From positions 1-64,000 of the forward strand of contig NZ_BJYX01000018.1 in the NCBI RefSeq assembly GCF_007991735.1: a DNA stretch of 64,000 nt. Reading direction: 5' to 3'. Source of the DNA: Terrabacter aerolatus. GTDB taxonomy: Bacteria > Actinomycetota > Actinomycetes > Actinomycetales > Dermatophilaceae. This document shows, piece by piece, positions 8,297-16,785 of this stretch. How positions within the stretch are numbered: position 1 is the first letter of the stretch; each line of letters opens with the position of its first letter. The notes beneath the pieces were generated by a model that ran no database searches, was not told where the DNA came from, and saw only the letters and a list, made by a program, of their open reading frames with translations. A program made the position numbers and the translations under genes.

Positions 8297-8794
8297 ATGA
8301 AGTACGTCATCCTCATCCACTCCAACCCGCAGCCGTGGGGCCACCCGACGGGCGACTTCGTCGCCGAGGCCCTGGCCCGGCCGACGGAGGAGCGTGAACG
8401 CGGGGGAGCCGCGTTCGACGCGATGCTCGAGGAGCTCTCCCGCAGCGGCGAGCTCAAGGGCGGAGAGGCGCTCGGCGATCCCGCCGCCGCCCGGCTCTAC
8501 CGCTGGGACGTGGCCGGGACCGTCGCGACCGACGGGCCCTACGCCGAGAGCAAGGAGCACCTCGCCGGCTTCTTCCTGCTCGACGTCGCCACCCGGGAGC
8601 GCGCCGAGGAGCTCGCGGTCCGGTTCGCCGGCCCCGGAGACACCGTCGAGCTGCGCCCCGCCCACGTCTGGGAGGACGAGGGAAATGGGCACTGTCGGTC
8701 GTGCGACGTACGGTTGAGCCATGCGTCCCACGACCGACCTCCAGCGCACGGTGGCACCCTTCGAGGTGATCTCCGAGTACACCCCGAGCGGTGA
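8297..8794 (+). CDS. YCII/DGPF-domain protein with unusual C-terminal overrun into uvrB
   Basis: 165 residues. Residues 1-130 match the YCII-related/DGPF family (KYVILIHSN at the start, then [29 protein letters not shown], ending [11 protein letters not shown]). Members are small ferredoxin-like-fold proteins of uncertain function, often near ECF sigma factors; none is here. ATG 8297 has GAAGGGG 6 bases upstream. After about residue 130 the frame runs on for some 35 residues that look nothing like the family ([17 protein letters not shown]), crosses the uvrB promoter and overlaps the first 74 bases of uvrB. The native stop may have been lost, so the end could differ from that of relatives. 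Confidence 0.75.
   Translation: MKYVILIHSNPQPWGHPTGDFVAEALARPTEERERGGAAFDAMLEELSRSGELKGGEALGDPAAARLYRWDVAGTVATDGPYAESKEHLAGFFLLDVATRERAEELAVRFAGPGDTVELRPAHVWEDEGNGHCRSCDVRLSHASHDRPPAHGGTLRGDLRVHPER
8693..8714 (+). promoter_or_regulatory. PafBC-type DNA-damage promoter of uvrB
   Basis: TGTCGGTC (8693-8700), exactly 8 bases, then TACGGT (8709-8714), which ends 6 bases before the uvrB ATG. This fits the RecA-independent (PafBC) consensus TTGTCRGTG-N8-TANNNT known from mycobacteria, with one mismatch at the final G and one at the first T. A leaderless uvrB message is predicted. Confidence 0.6.
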
Positions 8795-10835
8795 CCAGCC
8801 CACGGCGATCGCCGAGCTCGCGCGGCGGGTCAAGGCGGGGGAGACCGACACCGTCCTGCTTGGCGCGACCGGCACCGGCAAGTCCGCCACGACCGCCTGG
8901 CTCATCGAGCAGGTCCAGCGGCCGACCCTCGTCATGGCGCCGAACAAGACGCTCGCTGCCCAGCTCGCCAACGAGTTCCGTGAGCTGCTGCCCAACAACG
9001 CCGTCGAGTACTTCGTCAGCTACTACGACTACTACCAGCCCGAGGCGTACATCCCGCAGACCGACACCTACATCGAGAAGGACAGCTCGGTCAACGACGA
9101 GGTCGAGCGCCTGCGCCACTCGGCGACCAACTCCCTGCTCACCCGGCGCGACGTCATCGTCGTCGCGTCGGTGTCCTGCATCTACGGCCTCGGCACGCCG
9201 CAGGAGTACGTCGACCGGATGGCCCGGCTCAAGGTCGGCCAGGAGGTCGTGCGCGACGACCTGCTGCGTCGCTTCGTCGAGATGCAGTACACCCGCAACG
9301 ACCTCGCCTTCACCCGTGGCACCTTCCGCGTGCGCGGCGACACCGTCGAGATCATCCCGGTCTACGAGGAGCTCGCGATCCGCATCGAGTTCTTCGGCGA
9401 CGAGATCGAGCGCATCTACACGCTGCACCCCGTGACCGGTGAGGTCGTCAACGAGGAGCAGGAGATGTACGTCTTCCCGGCCTCCCACTACGTCGCCGGC
9501 CCCGAGCGCATGGAGCGCGCGATCCGCGGCATCGAGCTCGAGCTCGAGGACCAGCTGGCCCTCTTCGAGAAGCAGGGCAAGCTGCTCGAGGCCCAGCGCC
9601 TGCGCATGCGCACGACCTACGACCTCGAGATGATGCGCCAGGTCGGCTTCTGCAACGGCATCGAGAACTACAGCCGCCACATCGACGGGCGCACGTCCGG
9701 CTCGGCGCCGAACTGCCTCATCGACTACTTCCCCGAGGACTTCCTCCTCGTCCTCGACGAGTCGCACCAGACGGTGCCGCAGATCGGCGCGATGTACGAG
9801 GGCGACATGTCCCGCAAGCGGATGCTCGTCGAGCACGGCTTCCGCCTGCCCAGCGCCATGGACAACCGGCCGCTGAAGTGGGAGGAGTTCCTCGAGCGCA
9901 TCGGGCAGACGGTCTACCTCTCCGCGACGCCGGGGGAGTACGAGCTGGCCAAGTCGGGTCCGCCCGTCGAGCAGATCATCCGGCCGACCGGACTCATCGA
10001 CCCCGAGGTCGTGCTCAAGCCCACCAAGGGCCAGATCGACGACCTCATGCACGAGATCCAGGAGCGCACCAAGCGCAACGAGCGCGTCCTCGTCACGACG
10101 CTGACCAAGAAGATGGCCGAGGACCTCACCGACTACCTCCTCGACAAGGGCATCAGGGTCCGCTACCTCCACAGCGACATCGACACGCTGCGCCGCGTCG
10201 AGCTGCTGCGCGAGCTGCGGACCGGCGTCTACGACGTCCTCGTCGGCATCAACCTCCTGCGCGAGGGCCTCGACCTTCCCGAGGTGTCGCTCGTGTCGAT
10301 CCTCGACGCCGACAAGGAGGGCTTCCTCAGGTCGGCCCGCTCCCTCATCCAGACGATCGGTCGTGCGGCCCGAAACGTGTCGGGCCAGGTCCACATGTAC
10401 GCCGACAAGATGACCCCGTCGATGGAGCAGGCGCTCGACGAGACCAACCGCCGCCGGGAGAAGCAGATCGCCTACAACACCGAGCACGGCATCGACCCGA
10501 CCCCGCTGCGCAAGAAGATCGCCGACATCACCGACCTGCTCGAGCGCGAGGACGCCGACACCCAGGAGCTCCTCGGCTCCGGCCGCATCCAGTCCCGTGG
10601 CAAGACGGGATCGGGCCGCGGCGCGATGGCGGCCGACGTCGGCGTCTCCGCGGGCGGCTCGACCAACCGCCCGGCCGACATGGCGGCAGCGGACCTCGCC
10701 GGCCTCATCCAGGAGCTCACGACCCAGATGCACCAGGCTGCGGCGGAGCTGCACTTCGAGCTCGCCGCACGCCTGCGCGACGAGATCGGCGACCTCAAGA
10801 AGGAGCTGCGGCAGATGAGTGCCGCGACGCGATGA
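8721..10835 (+). CDS. uvrB: Excinuclease ABC subunit B
   Basis: 704 residues, slightly longer than the usual 670. UvrB is the damage-verifying helicase-like subunit of nucleotide excision repair. Visible are Walker [12 protein letters not shown], the damage-probing beta-hairpin [12 protein letters not shown], the DEAD-type LVLDESHQT, helicase motif VI (QTIGRAARN) and a C-terminal UVR motif ([20 protein letters not shown]) that binds UvrC. An insertion (about 610-650, Gly/Ser-rich) precedes the UVR motif. There is no Shine-Dalgarno sequence before ATG 8721. The start is supported by the -10 box 6 bases upstream, so translation is probably leaderless. uvrA and uvrC are in the same window with the same promoter type. 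Confidence 0.97.
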   Translation: MRPTTDLQRTVAPFEVISEYTPSGDQPTAIAELARRVKAGETDTVLLGATGTGKSATTAWLIEQVQRPTLVMAPNKTLAAQLANEFRELLPNNAVEYFVSYYDYYQPEAYIPQTDTYIEKDSSVNDEVERLRHSATNSLLTRRDVIVVASVSCIYGLGTPQEYVDRMARLKVGQEVVRDDLLRRFVEMQYTRNDLAFTRGTFRVRGDTVEIIPVYEELAIRIEFFGDEIERIYTLHPVTGEVVNEEQEMYVFPASHYVAGPERMERAIRGIELELEDQLALFEKQGKLLEAQRLRMRTTYDLEMMRQVGFCNGIENYSRHIDGRTSGSAPNCLIDYFPEDFLLVLDESHQTVPQIGAMYEGDMSRKRMLVEHGFRLPSAMDNRPLKWEEFLERIGQTVYLSATPGEYELAKSGPPVEQIIRPTGLIDPEVVLKPTKGQIDDLMHEIQERTKRNERVLVTTLTKKMAEDLTDYLLDKGIRVRYLHSDIDTLRRVELLRELRTGVYDVLVGINLLREGLDLPEVSLVSILDADKEGFLRSARSLIQTIGRAARNVSGQVHMYADKMTPSMEQALDETNRRREKQIAYNTEHGIDPTPLRKKIADITDLLEREDADTQELLGSGRIQSRGKTGSGRGAMAADVGVSAGGSTNRPADMAAADLAGLIQELTTQMHQAAAELHFELAARLRDEIGDLKKELRQMSAATR

Positions 10836-10849
10836 GGGCTCTGTACCGA

Positions 10850-10873
10850 CGACGTGACGACGTGACGACGTGA
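10850..10873. repeat. Three tandem copies of CGACGTGA
   Basis: Perfect 8-base repeat, three copies (10850-10857, 10858-10865, 10866-10873), in the short gap between uvrB and the YjbR gene. The last copy leads into the AGGT that serves as ribosome binding site of the next gene. Probably replication slippage. Confidence 0.8.
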
Positions 10874-10883
10874 GGTCAGCGTG

Positions 10884-11279
10884 ATGGTCGACGGACGCAC
10901 GGGTCGCGAGGTGGCCGACCGGCTGCGCGCCGCGGCTCTCGGTCTGCCCGGGGCGTGGGAGGACTCGCCGTGGGACGGCGACACGGTCGCCAAGGTGGGC
11001 GACAAGATCTTCGTCTTCCTCGGTGGCGCCTCGATCGGCGTGAAGTGCGCCCGCAGCCGGGCCGAGGCCGACGAGTGGCTGCACCGCTATCCCGACGACG
11101 CCACCGTCATGGCCTACATCGGTCGGCACGGATGGAACACCCTGCGCACGACGGGGGCCATCGGCGCGGACGAGCTCCCCGAGGCGATCGAGACCTCCTA
11201 CGAGCTCGTCGTCTCCGGCTTGCCGCGCAGCAGGCGGCCGGCGCCCGTGGACCCGTCGCGCGCCGTCCCCGCCGACTGA
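10884..11279 (+). CDS. MmcQ/YjbR family protein
   Basis: 131 residues. It matches the MmcQ/YjbR (CyaY-like fold) family: GREVADRLRAAALGLPGAWEDSPWDGDTVAKVGDKIFVFLGG, then VKCARSRAEADEWLHRYPD and HGWNTLRTTGAI, with the W-x-T-L pattern that is diagnostic. Structural members bind DNA weakly, but no clear cellular role is known. The start is ATG 10884; GTG 10881 is equally in frame. AGGT about 8 bases upstream favours the ATG. Forty-odd bases follow uvrB, so co-transcription is likely. The C-terminus is Pro/Arg-rich and variable. Confidence 0.8.
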   Translation: MVDGRTGREVADRLRAAALGLPGAWEDSPWDGDTVAKVGDKIFVFLGGASIGVKCARSRAEADEWLHRYPDDATVMAYIGRHGWNTLRTTGAIGADELPEAIETSYELVVSGLPRSRRPAPVDPSRAVPAD

Positions 11280-11400
11280 GGCCTTCGACCGAGGTCTTCG
11301 ACGTGAGGCCCGGTCGGCAGGGACGGCGGGCGACACGCCACGCCCACGTGGCGGGATCGATTTGAGGCGCGGCACCGAGAGTGAAAGACTCAGGCGTTCA

Positions 11401-11506
11401 CGGAGGGGAGTATCCCCGACACGACGGGCTCGTCATCACGGAGTGGGTCTCACCACCTCTCCCGGTCCCGTCGGTCCGACACGACGTCGGGCGGGAGAGA
11501 CCTCCG
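11401..11506 (+). ncRNA. yybP-ykoY manganese riboswitch aptamer
   Basis: Closing stem P1: CGGAGG (11401-11406) pairs with CCTCCG (11501-11506). The conserved 5' element GGGGAGTA (11405-11412) and 3' element GAGAGACC (11495-11502) of the yybP-ykoY family (Rfam RF00080) are both present, with GTCATCAC in between as in the L3-side element. The family senses Mn2+ and often precedes terC/mntP genes, as it does here. The fold is read by eye, not computed. Confidence 0.9.
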
Positions 11507-11530
11507 GTTACTGATCTGGTGACCGGAAGG
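11504..11530 (+). promoter_or_regulatory. terC: Expression platform of the riboswitch (ribosome-binding-site sequestration)
   Basis: The P1 3' strand CCTCCGG can pair with CCGGAAGG (11523-11530), which contains the terC Shine-Dalgarno sequence, using one bulged base. Alternatively CCGGTTAC (11504-11511) pairs with GTGACCGG (11519-11526). When Mn2+ stabilises P1 the CCTCC strand is used up and the ribosome site is freed. A translational ON switch is therefore inferred; no terminator with a T-run is seen. Confidence 0.55.
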
Positions 11531-11538
11531 TTGTGCCC

Positions 11539-12633
11539 ATGAACGTTCCCATGTGGGGCTGGTTCCTCATGATCGGCCTGATGGCCGTGTTCCTGCTCGT
11601 CGACGTCTTCGTCATCGCACGACGACCGCACGTGCCGTCGATGGCCGAGGCCGGCCGGCACCTGGCGTTCTACGTCACGGCTGCGGTGCTCTTCGGCCTC
11701 TTCGTGTGGTTCGAGTGGGGTGGCCAGTACGCCGGTGAGTTCTACGCCGGCTGGCTCACCGAGTACTCCCTGTCGGTCGACAACCTCTTCGTCTTCCTGC
11801 TCATCATGGCCAGCTTCAAGGTCCCGCAGAAGCTGCAGCAGTCCGCGCTCATGATCGGCATCATCATCGCGATCATCCTGCGCGGCGTCTTCATCGCCCT
11901 CGGTGCGGTCGTCATCAACGCCTACTCTTGGGTGTTCTACCTCTTCGGCGCCTTCCTCGTGTACACGGCCGTCAAGCTCGCCACCGGCGGCGAGTCCGAC
12001 GACGACGAGTACCACGAGAACCGCCTCCTCGTCTGGATCGAGAAGCGCTTCCCGGCCACGAAGGAGTGGAACGGCACCCGCCTGACGGTGCTCGAGAACG
12101 GCAAGCGCCTCATCACCCCGATGCTCATCATCATCCTGGCGCTCGGCACGACCGACCTGCTCTTCGCTCTCGACTCCATCCCGGCGATCTACGGCCTGAC
12201 CAAGGAACCGTTCCTCGTCCTGACGGCCAACATCTTCGCGCTCATGGGTCTGCGGCAGCTGTACTTCCTCATCGGCGGCCTGCTCAAGAAGCTCGTCTAC
12301 CTCAGCATCGGCCTCGCCGTGCTGCTCGCGTTCATCGGCGTCAAGCTCGTCCTGCACGCCCTGCACGAGAACAACCTGCCGTTCATCAACGGCGGTCAGC
12401 CGCTCGAGGGCGTTCCCGACATCCCGATCCTCGTCTCGCTCGGCGCGATCGTCGTCATCCTCGGCGTGACCACCCTGGCCAGCCTCTGGAAGTCCAACCG
12501 CGACGCGAAGCTCGAGGCGTCCGAGACCGACGTCGCGCCGGCACGGCGTGACGGCGACGAGTCGGCCCCCGTCGTGGACGACGACCCCGCCCGTCACGTG
12601 GACCGGCGGGCGGCGACGCACGACGCACCCTGA
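11539..12633 (+). CDS. terC: TerC family membrane protein, probable Mn2+ exporter
   Basis: 364 residues with about nine hydrophobic segments. TerC signatures are clear: FVWFEWGG, LTEYSLSVDNLFVFLLIM with its acidic residues in the membrane, the RGVFIALGA segment, and ALGTTDLLFALDSIPAIYGL. TerC/Alx/MeeF-type proteins export or handle Mn2+, and the upstream manganese riboswitch supports that role here rather than tellurite resistance. The last 45 residues are hydrophilic and acidic with His, probably cytoplasmic. ATG 11539 has GGAAGG 8 bases upstream; a GTG at 11533 would sit too close to it. A GC-rich hairpin follows at 12653-12677. Confidence 0.93.
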   Translation: MNVPMWGWFLMIGLMAVFLLVDVFVIARRPHVPSMAEAGRHLAFYVTAAVLFGLFVWFEWGGQYAGEFYAGWLTEYSLSVDNLFVFLLIMASFKVPQKLQQSALMIGIIIAIILRGVFIALGAVVINAYSWVFYLFGAFLVYTAVKLATGGESDDDEYHENRLLVWIEKRFPATKEWNGTRLTVLENGKRLITPMLIIILALGTTDLLFALDSIPAIYGLTKEPFLVLTANIFALMGLRQLYFLIGGLLKKLVYLSIGLAVLLAFIGVKLVLHALHENNLPFINGGQPLEGVPDIPILVSLGAIVVILGVTTLASLWKSNRDAKLEASETDVAPARRDGDESAPVVDDDPARHVDRRAATHDAP

Positions 12634-12637
12634 CCCC

Positions 12638-12660
12638 GGCACGGCACGGCACGGCACGGC
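12638..12660. repeat. GGCAC pentanucleotide tandem repeat
   Basis: Four tandem GGCAC units (12638-12657) plus a partial fifth, just after the terC stop. The last unit forms one arm of the following hairpin. Confidence 0.85.
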
Positions 12661-12677
12661 CCGACTCGGGCCGTGCC
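12653..12677. terminator. Hairpin terminator of terC
   Basis: Perfect 11-bp stem GGCACGGCCCG (12653-12663) and CGGGCCGTGCC (12667-12677) with a 3-base loop. It lies between terC and the convergent small gene at 12750. Confidence 0.75.
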
Positions 12678-12749
12678 GGGCCGGGCCGATCCGATCCGGA
12701 TCGTGCCTTCGGGCCGCCCACGAGGGTGCCCCCGGGCATTCTCGCCGCG

Positions 12750-13004
12750 TCAGCGGCTCGGCAGCGTCCGCCGCAGCGCGACGCGGCGCCTGCGCAGCCC
12801 GGCGATGACCATCCGTTGCCGGCGCAGGAGCAGCCGGCGCTCGGGGTTGGTCACGAGCTGCCCGCCCAGCGGGACGAACGTCGGCAGATGGCGCAGGCGG
12901 TCCTCGATGGCGGTCAGGGCGCCGATGAGCTCGCGGATCGTCATGGACGACACGCGGGTGACCGACACGTCGGCGAGGGCGGGCAGGTTCAGCGGCTGGG
13001 ACAT
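12750..13004 (-). CDS. Small basic hypothetical protein
   Basis: 84 residues from ATG 13004, which has GGAG 5-6 bases upstream, supporting translation. The protein starts MSQPLNLPALADVSVTRVS and ends in an Arg-rich stretch (LLLRRQRMVIAGLRRRRVALRRT) that could bind nucleic acid or membrane surface. I recognise no family. It could be co-transcribed with the MFS gene 175 bases upstream. The frame extends 7 codons further upstream, but without a ribosome site there. Confidence 0.5.
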   Translation of the reverse strand: MSQPLNLPALADVSVTRVSSMTIRELIGALTAIEDRLRHLPTFVPLGGQLVTNPERRLLLRRQRMVIAGLRRRRVALRRTLPSR

Positions 13005-13178
13005 GCGGGCTCCAAGGCGGTGCACGGGTGCAGCCGGGCGTCATCGAGGTGGGACGGCCGGCCGCCACGTCGGCTCCCGATCAGGGCGGCGCTCGAGGGG
13101 TGGGCGTGACAGGGAAGATACGGCCGGACGTCGGGCCCCGGCAGGGACCAAGGTCCCGATCCGGGCACGCGTTTCCGG

Positions 13179-14552
13179 CTAGCGCACCCGGTGGGCCACG
13201 GACCAACCCAGCAGGGCGGGCACGGCCATGAGGGCGAAGACGACGGCATACGCCCCCGGGACGGTCCCGCCTGCAGCGGCGAAGGCGATGGCAGACAGCG
13301 CGATCGCGGTGGCGGCCCCCGAGGAGTCGCCGATCTGCAGGGCCGAGCTGACGAGCCCCTGCTCGGTGCTCCCGGCCCGCGCGAGCGCCTGCGCGGTGAC
13401 GCGGGGGTAGAGCGTGCCGATGCCGAGCCCCACGACGGGGAAGAGAGCGATGACGACCCAGGTCGGGCAGTCGAGGGCCACCGCACCTGCCAACGCCGCC
13501 AGTGACACGGTGATCGCGGCCAGGGACCCCGTCGCGGTGCGACCGATCTCGAACCGACGGTCCCAGCGCCCCTGCACCCATGAGCCGACGAACCACGTCA
13601 CCCCGGTCACGGTGAGGGCCACCCCGGCGAGGCTCGGGCTGAGGCCGTCCCGCTCGGTGAGCAACCGCGGCAGGTAGACCTCGGCCCCGCTGAAGGCGGC
13701 GAACGCCAGGGCGCGCAGGGCGATGTCGGTCGGCAGCCCCTGGGCGGCCCGAAGCGTCCCGCGCGGCGTGAGCGGCAGCAGGGTCAGGGCGACGACGACG
13801 AGGGCCACGACCGCCACGGCGATCCCGAGCGCGTCGAGGCGGTCGGCGGCGGCGTTGAGGCCGAGCACGGCGACCGCGAGCACTCCCGAGGCCGCGATGG
13901 AGCGGGTCCGCCACGGCACGTCCACGACCTCCTGGCGCAGCCCGGTCAGGATGCGCCCGAGGAGCACGGCCGCCACGACGAGCACGACGAGCGCGAGGCC
14001 GAAGACCCAGCGCCACCCGATGGTCTGGGTGATGACGCCGGCCACGAACGGGCCGGCGATCGAGGGCACGACCCAGGCGGCCGAGAAGCCGGCGAGGATC
14101 GCCGTGTGCAGTCGCTGGGGGTAGACGCGCGTCACGAGGACGTAGAGCGCGGTGCTCGTCATGCCCGCCCCCAGGCCCTGCACGACGCGCGCCGCCACGA
14201 GCAACCCCATCGACGGGGCGAGGCCGGCGACGACGAGCCCGGTCGCGAAGAGCGCGAGCCCCAGCAGCAGGGGAGGGCGAGGACCGCGACGGTCGGCGAG
14301 GTTGCCCGACCAGACGATGCTGACGATCCCCGACGCCAGGGTCGCGGTGAAGGCCATCGCGTAGAGCGCTGCTCCGTCGAGGTCACGGGCGATCGTCGGC
14401 ATCACCGTGGTCAGGGCGAGTGCCTCGAAGGCGTGGAGCGACACGAGCGCCAGCACCCCGACGGTGGTGGCCCTCAGGGCAGGCGACATGATGCCGCCCC
14501 CGTCGTCGGGGACGGCCGGCGGTGGGTCAGTGCGCATGGTGCCCGAGGTCAT
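13179..14552 (-). CDS. MFS transporter (drug-efflux type)
   Basis: 457 residues with 12-14 hydrophobic segments. Major facilitator signatures: motif A-like GNLADRRGPRPPLL in the first cytoplasmic loop, VVQGLGAGMTSTALYVLV in the segment-4 position, and VVPSIAGPFVAGVITQTIGWRWVFGL, the motif C pattern of H+-antiport efflux pumps. Substrate unknown. ATG 14552 is preceded by TACCGT ending 6 bases upstream (minus strand), so the mRNA is likely leaderless. It is 45 bases from the stop of nothing else on this strand; the EamA gene upstream ends at 14598 and may read through. Confidence 0.9.
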   Translation of the reverse strand: MTSGTMRTDPPPAVPDDGGGIMSPALRATTVGVLALVSLHAFEALALTTVMPTIARDLDGAALYAMAFTATLASGIVSIVWSGNLADRRGPRPPLLLGLALFATGLVVAGLAPSMGLLVAARVVQGLGAGMTSTALYVLVTRVYPQRLHTAILAGFSAAWVVPSIAGPFVAGVITQTIGWRWVFGLALVVLVVAAVLLGRILTGLRQEVVDVPWRTRSIAASGVLAVAVLGLNAAADRLDALGIAVAVVALVVVALTLLPLTPRGTLRAAQGLPTDIALRALAFAAFSGAEVYLPRLLTERDGLSPSLAGVALTVTGVTWFVGSWVQGRWDRRFEIGRTATGSLAAITVSLAALAGAVALDCPTWVVIALFPVVGLGIGTLYPRVTAQALARAGSTEQGLVSSALQIGDSSGAATAIALSAIAFAAAGGTVPGAYAVVFALMAVPALLGWSVAHRVR

Positions 14553-14597
14553 GCGGCGACGGTAGGACCTCGAGTCGACCTGAGGTCAAGGCGGTCG

Positions 14598-15473
14598 TCA
14601 TCCCGGTCCCATGCCGGCGTCCGGCGACTCGGGGCGAGCCTGCGAGCCGAGCACGACGGCGCTGGCGAGCACGACGAGGACCATACCCGCCACCTGGCTC
14701 CGGTCGAGCACCTGGTGGAGCACCACGAGCCCGGCGAGCGCGGCCACGACCGGCTCCAGGCTGAGCAGGATCCCGAAGACGTGCTGGGCCAGGTGACGGA
14801 GCGCGACGAGCTCGAGGGAGTACGGCAGCACGGAGGACAGGACGGCGATCCCGAGGCCCAGCGCGACGTCGCCGGGGGTCCAGCGGTCCACCGACGTCAG
14901 GCCCAGGGGAGCGACGGCGACGGTCGAGACGATGAGCGCCAGGGCCAGCCCGTCGAGGCCCCCGAACGCCCGGCCGGTGCGTTGGCTCAGCACGATGTAG
15001 GCCGCCCACATGACCCCCGCGAACGCGGCGAAGCCGACCCCGACGAGGTCGAGCCGCGCCCACGACGTGTGCAACACCCCCGACACGAGCAGGACCCCCA
15101 CCGCAGCCGCGGCCACGGCGACGACGTCCCTCGGGCGGCGGCTCAGCGCGGCAGCCAGGCCGAGCGGCCCGAGGAACTCGATGGTGACGGCGACGCCGAT
15201 CGGCAGGTGTGCCAGGGAGGCGTAGAACGAGGTGTTCATGGCGGCGAGGGCCAGCCCGAAGAGCACCACGGTGCCCCAGTCGGAGCGGCTGCGGCCCCGC
15301 CACGACGGTCGCGCCACGGCACAGAGGATCACCATGGCGAAGAGCAGGCGCAGCAGCACCGAGCCGGGTGCCCCGATGCGGGGGACGAGCGTCGCGGCGA
15401 AGGCCCCGCCGAACTGGACGGAGACGACCCCGGCGAGGACGAGAAGGGGAGCGGTGCGGCGGTCGACGCTCAC
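14598..15473 (-). CDS. EamA family (DMT superfamily) transporter
   Basis: 291 residues with ten hydrophobic segments arranged as two EamA repeats (about 5-135 and 150-280). MNTSFYASLAHLPIGVAVTIEFLGPL and the C-terminal LEPVVAALAGLVVLHQVL are typical of RhtA/YdcZ-like drug/metabolite exporters, including threonine/homoserine exporters. GTG 15473 overlaps the stop of the upstream NlpC/P60 gene by 4 bases (GTGA), so the two are translationally coupled. Long open frame further upstream is antisense shadow of the peptidase gene region. The substrate is not evident; linkage to a peptidase that releases amino acids suggests amino-acid or peptide export. Confidence 0.88.
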   Translation of the reverse strand: MSVDRRTAPLLVLAGVVSVQFGGAFAATLVPRIGAPGSVLLRLLFAMVILCAVARPSWRGRSRSDWGTVVLFGLALAAMNTSFYASLAHLPIGVAVTIEFLGPLGLAAALSRRPRDVVAVAAAAVGVLLVSGVLHTSWARLDLVGVGFAAFAGVMWAAYIVLSQRTGRAFGGLDGLALALIVSTVAVAPLGLTSVDRWTPGDVALGLGIAVLSSVLPYSLELVALRHLAQHVFGILLSLEPVVAALAGLVVLHQVLDRSQVAGMVLVVLASAVVLGSQARPESPDAGMGPG

Positions 15474-16300
15474 GGCATCGGGAGGCGCCCGGCCGCGACG
15501 AGCGTGGCCATGCGGTCGTCGGGCAGGTCCTCCTCGACGAGCACGCCACCGGTCTCGGAGGCGTGGACCATGCGGCCGGGACGCACAACGATGCCGACGT
15601 GGTGGATGCGGCGGCCGGACCTCGCGAAGAAGTAGAGGTCGCCGGAGCGCACCTCGTCGAGCTCGACCGGCGCCGCGAAGCCGGCCTGGGCGTAGGCGTC
15701 GCGAGCCACGACCACACCCATCCGCCGCCAGGCGTGCAGCACGAGGCCGGAGCAGTCGAAGCCGTGGGGGGAGACGCCCGACCAGAGGTAGGGCAGGCCG
15801 ATGTGCCGGCGTGCCTCGGTCACGGCGGGGTGGTCCAACGGCTCGTGCGTCCCGTGGTCCGACGGCACGGTCGGGACCAGGTCGGCGGTCGGCTGGGGCG
15901 TGGGCCCCGTGTCGGCGACGGGCGACAGGTGGGCCGAGGGCACCCAGCCCGGATAGCCCCGGGGCTCCTCGGGGGACAGCTGCCACGGGGCGAGGACCTG
16001 GGACCACGACCCGGCTCCCTCGACCCGGCGCGTCTGCGTGACGATGACCGGCTCGCCCACGAGCAGCTGGGTCTCGACGCGGCCGTGCAGGCCCAGGCGG
16101 CCGTCTCCCGACTCGTCGTCTGAGGCGTGCGCGTCGAGCGCCGCCAGCCACTCCGTGACGTCGGGGTCGTCCGCCACCATGGGCCGGTCGACGGCCCGCG
16201 GACTCTCGGGGCCGGACCACACGGTCGTCACCGGGACACGGACGACCTGGGTGGCAGGGAGGCGGGGGGCGGCGGCGACGGTCGAGCTCACGACCGTCAT
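15470..16300 (-). CDS. NlpC/P60 family peptidase with SH3-like N-terminal region
   Basis: 276 residues. The C-terminal third is an NlpC/P60 domain: LPYLWSGVSPHGFDCSGL with catalytic Cys, then RRIHHVGIVV with catalytic His. The N-terminal 130 residues resemble paired SH3b segments (TRRVEGAGSWSQVLAPWQ, then GYPGWVPSAHL), as in YkfC-type gamma-D-glutamyl-L-diamino-acid endopeptidases that trim cell-wall muropeptides. No signal peptide or membrane segment is visible, which favours a cytoplasmic recycling enzyme over a secreted hydrolase. Coupled by a 4-base overlap to the EamA transporter downstream. ATG 16300 follows GAGG closely, so the exact start is less sure. Confidence 0.87.
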   Translation of the reverse strand: MTVVSSTVAAAPRLPATQVVRVPVTTVWSGPESPRAVDRPMVADDPDVTEWLAALDAHASDDESGDGRLGLHGRVETQLLVGEPVIVTQTRRVEGAGSWSQVLAPWQLSPEEPRGYPGWVPSAHLSPVADTGPTPQPTADLVPTVPSDHGTHEPLDHPAVTEARRHIGLPYLWSGVSPHGFDCSGLVLHAWRRMGVVVARDAYAQAGFAAPVELDEVRSGDLYFFARSGRRIHHVGIVVRPGRMVHASETGGVLVEEDLPDDRMATLVAAGRLPMP

Positions 16301-16455
16301 CCTCGCACCACGCGACGACGGCGCTCGGGCTGCCCGGGTGCCGGGACGTGCGCGCGCAGCGGCCCACCGCCTGAGCCTGTCTCTTCCCTCACGAATCGCC
16401 GTGGACCTGGCCCGGGTACTGGTCGGCGCGCGTCCGGAGCCGTACCGTCAGAGGT

Positions 16456-16785
16456 ATGGAAGCGCGAATCACCTTCGAGGGATTCGAATCCCCCAAGAAC
16501 CGACGTCACGGCCCGGACGGGGACCTCGTCGACGTGAAGGGGTGGCTCCGTGCCCCGGTGGACTGGACCGGCGGTCCGCACCTCGAGCACATCTGGCGCG
16601 AGAAGCACGGCCGGTCCCGGCTCGGTGTCGGGCTCGCCGTCGCGAACAACCCGCGTCGGCACATCCTCATGACCAACGTCCCGCCGGATCTCGACTTCCT
16701 CCGGTCCGAGCTCGAGTCGCTCATCGCCGAGCTCGACCCCGACACCGATCCCGACCCGCGGCCCGACCTCGAGGGCGCCCAGTAG
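16456..16785 (+). CDS. Conserved-looking hypothetical protein
   Basis: 109 residues beginning MEARITFEGFESPKNRRHG. Mostly polar with a central hydrophobic stretch (RLGVGLAVANNPRRHILMTN) and an acidic C-terminus (DPDTDPDPRPDLEGAQ). No motif I can assign. ATG 16456 lies 7 bases after a TACCGT -10 box (16443-16448), indicating a leaderless transcript. Codon use matches the neighbours. It stands alone between the divergent NlpC operon and the two-component flavoenzyme locus. Confidence 0.65.
   Translation: MEARITFEGFESPKNRRHGPDGDLVDVKGWLRAPVDWTGGPHLEHIWREKHGRSRLGVGLAVANNPRRHILMTNVPPDLDFLRSELESLIAELDPDTDPDPRPDLEGAQ

Noticed and set aside
8454-11375. A 973-codon open frame on the minus strand across uvrB
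   Set aside because: It is antisense to a complete uvrB and reflects the high-GC codon pattern (stop-poor complement). The translation is Asp/Val/Leu/Arg-rich without motifs.
11362-11390. Promoter for the riboswitch-terC transcript (TTGAGG, then AAAGAC-like -10)
   Set aside because: The -10 candidate departs too far from TANNNT to list as a feature, although transcription must start near here.
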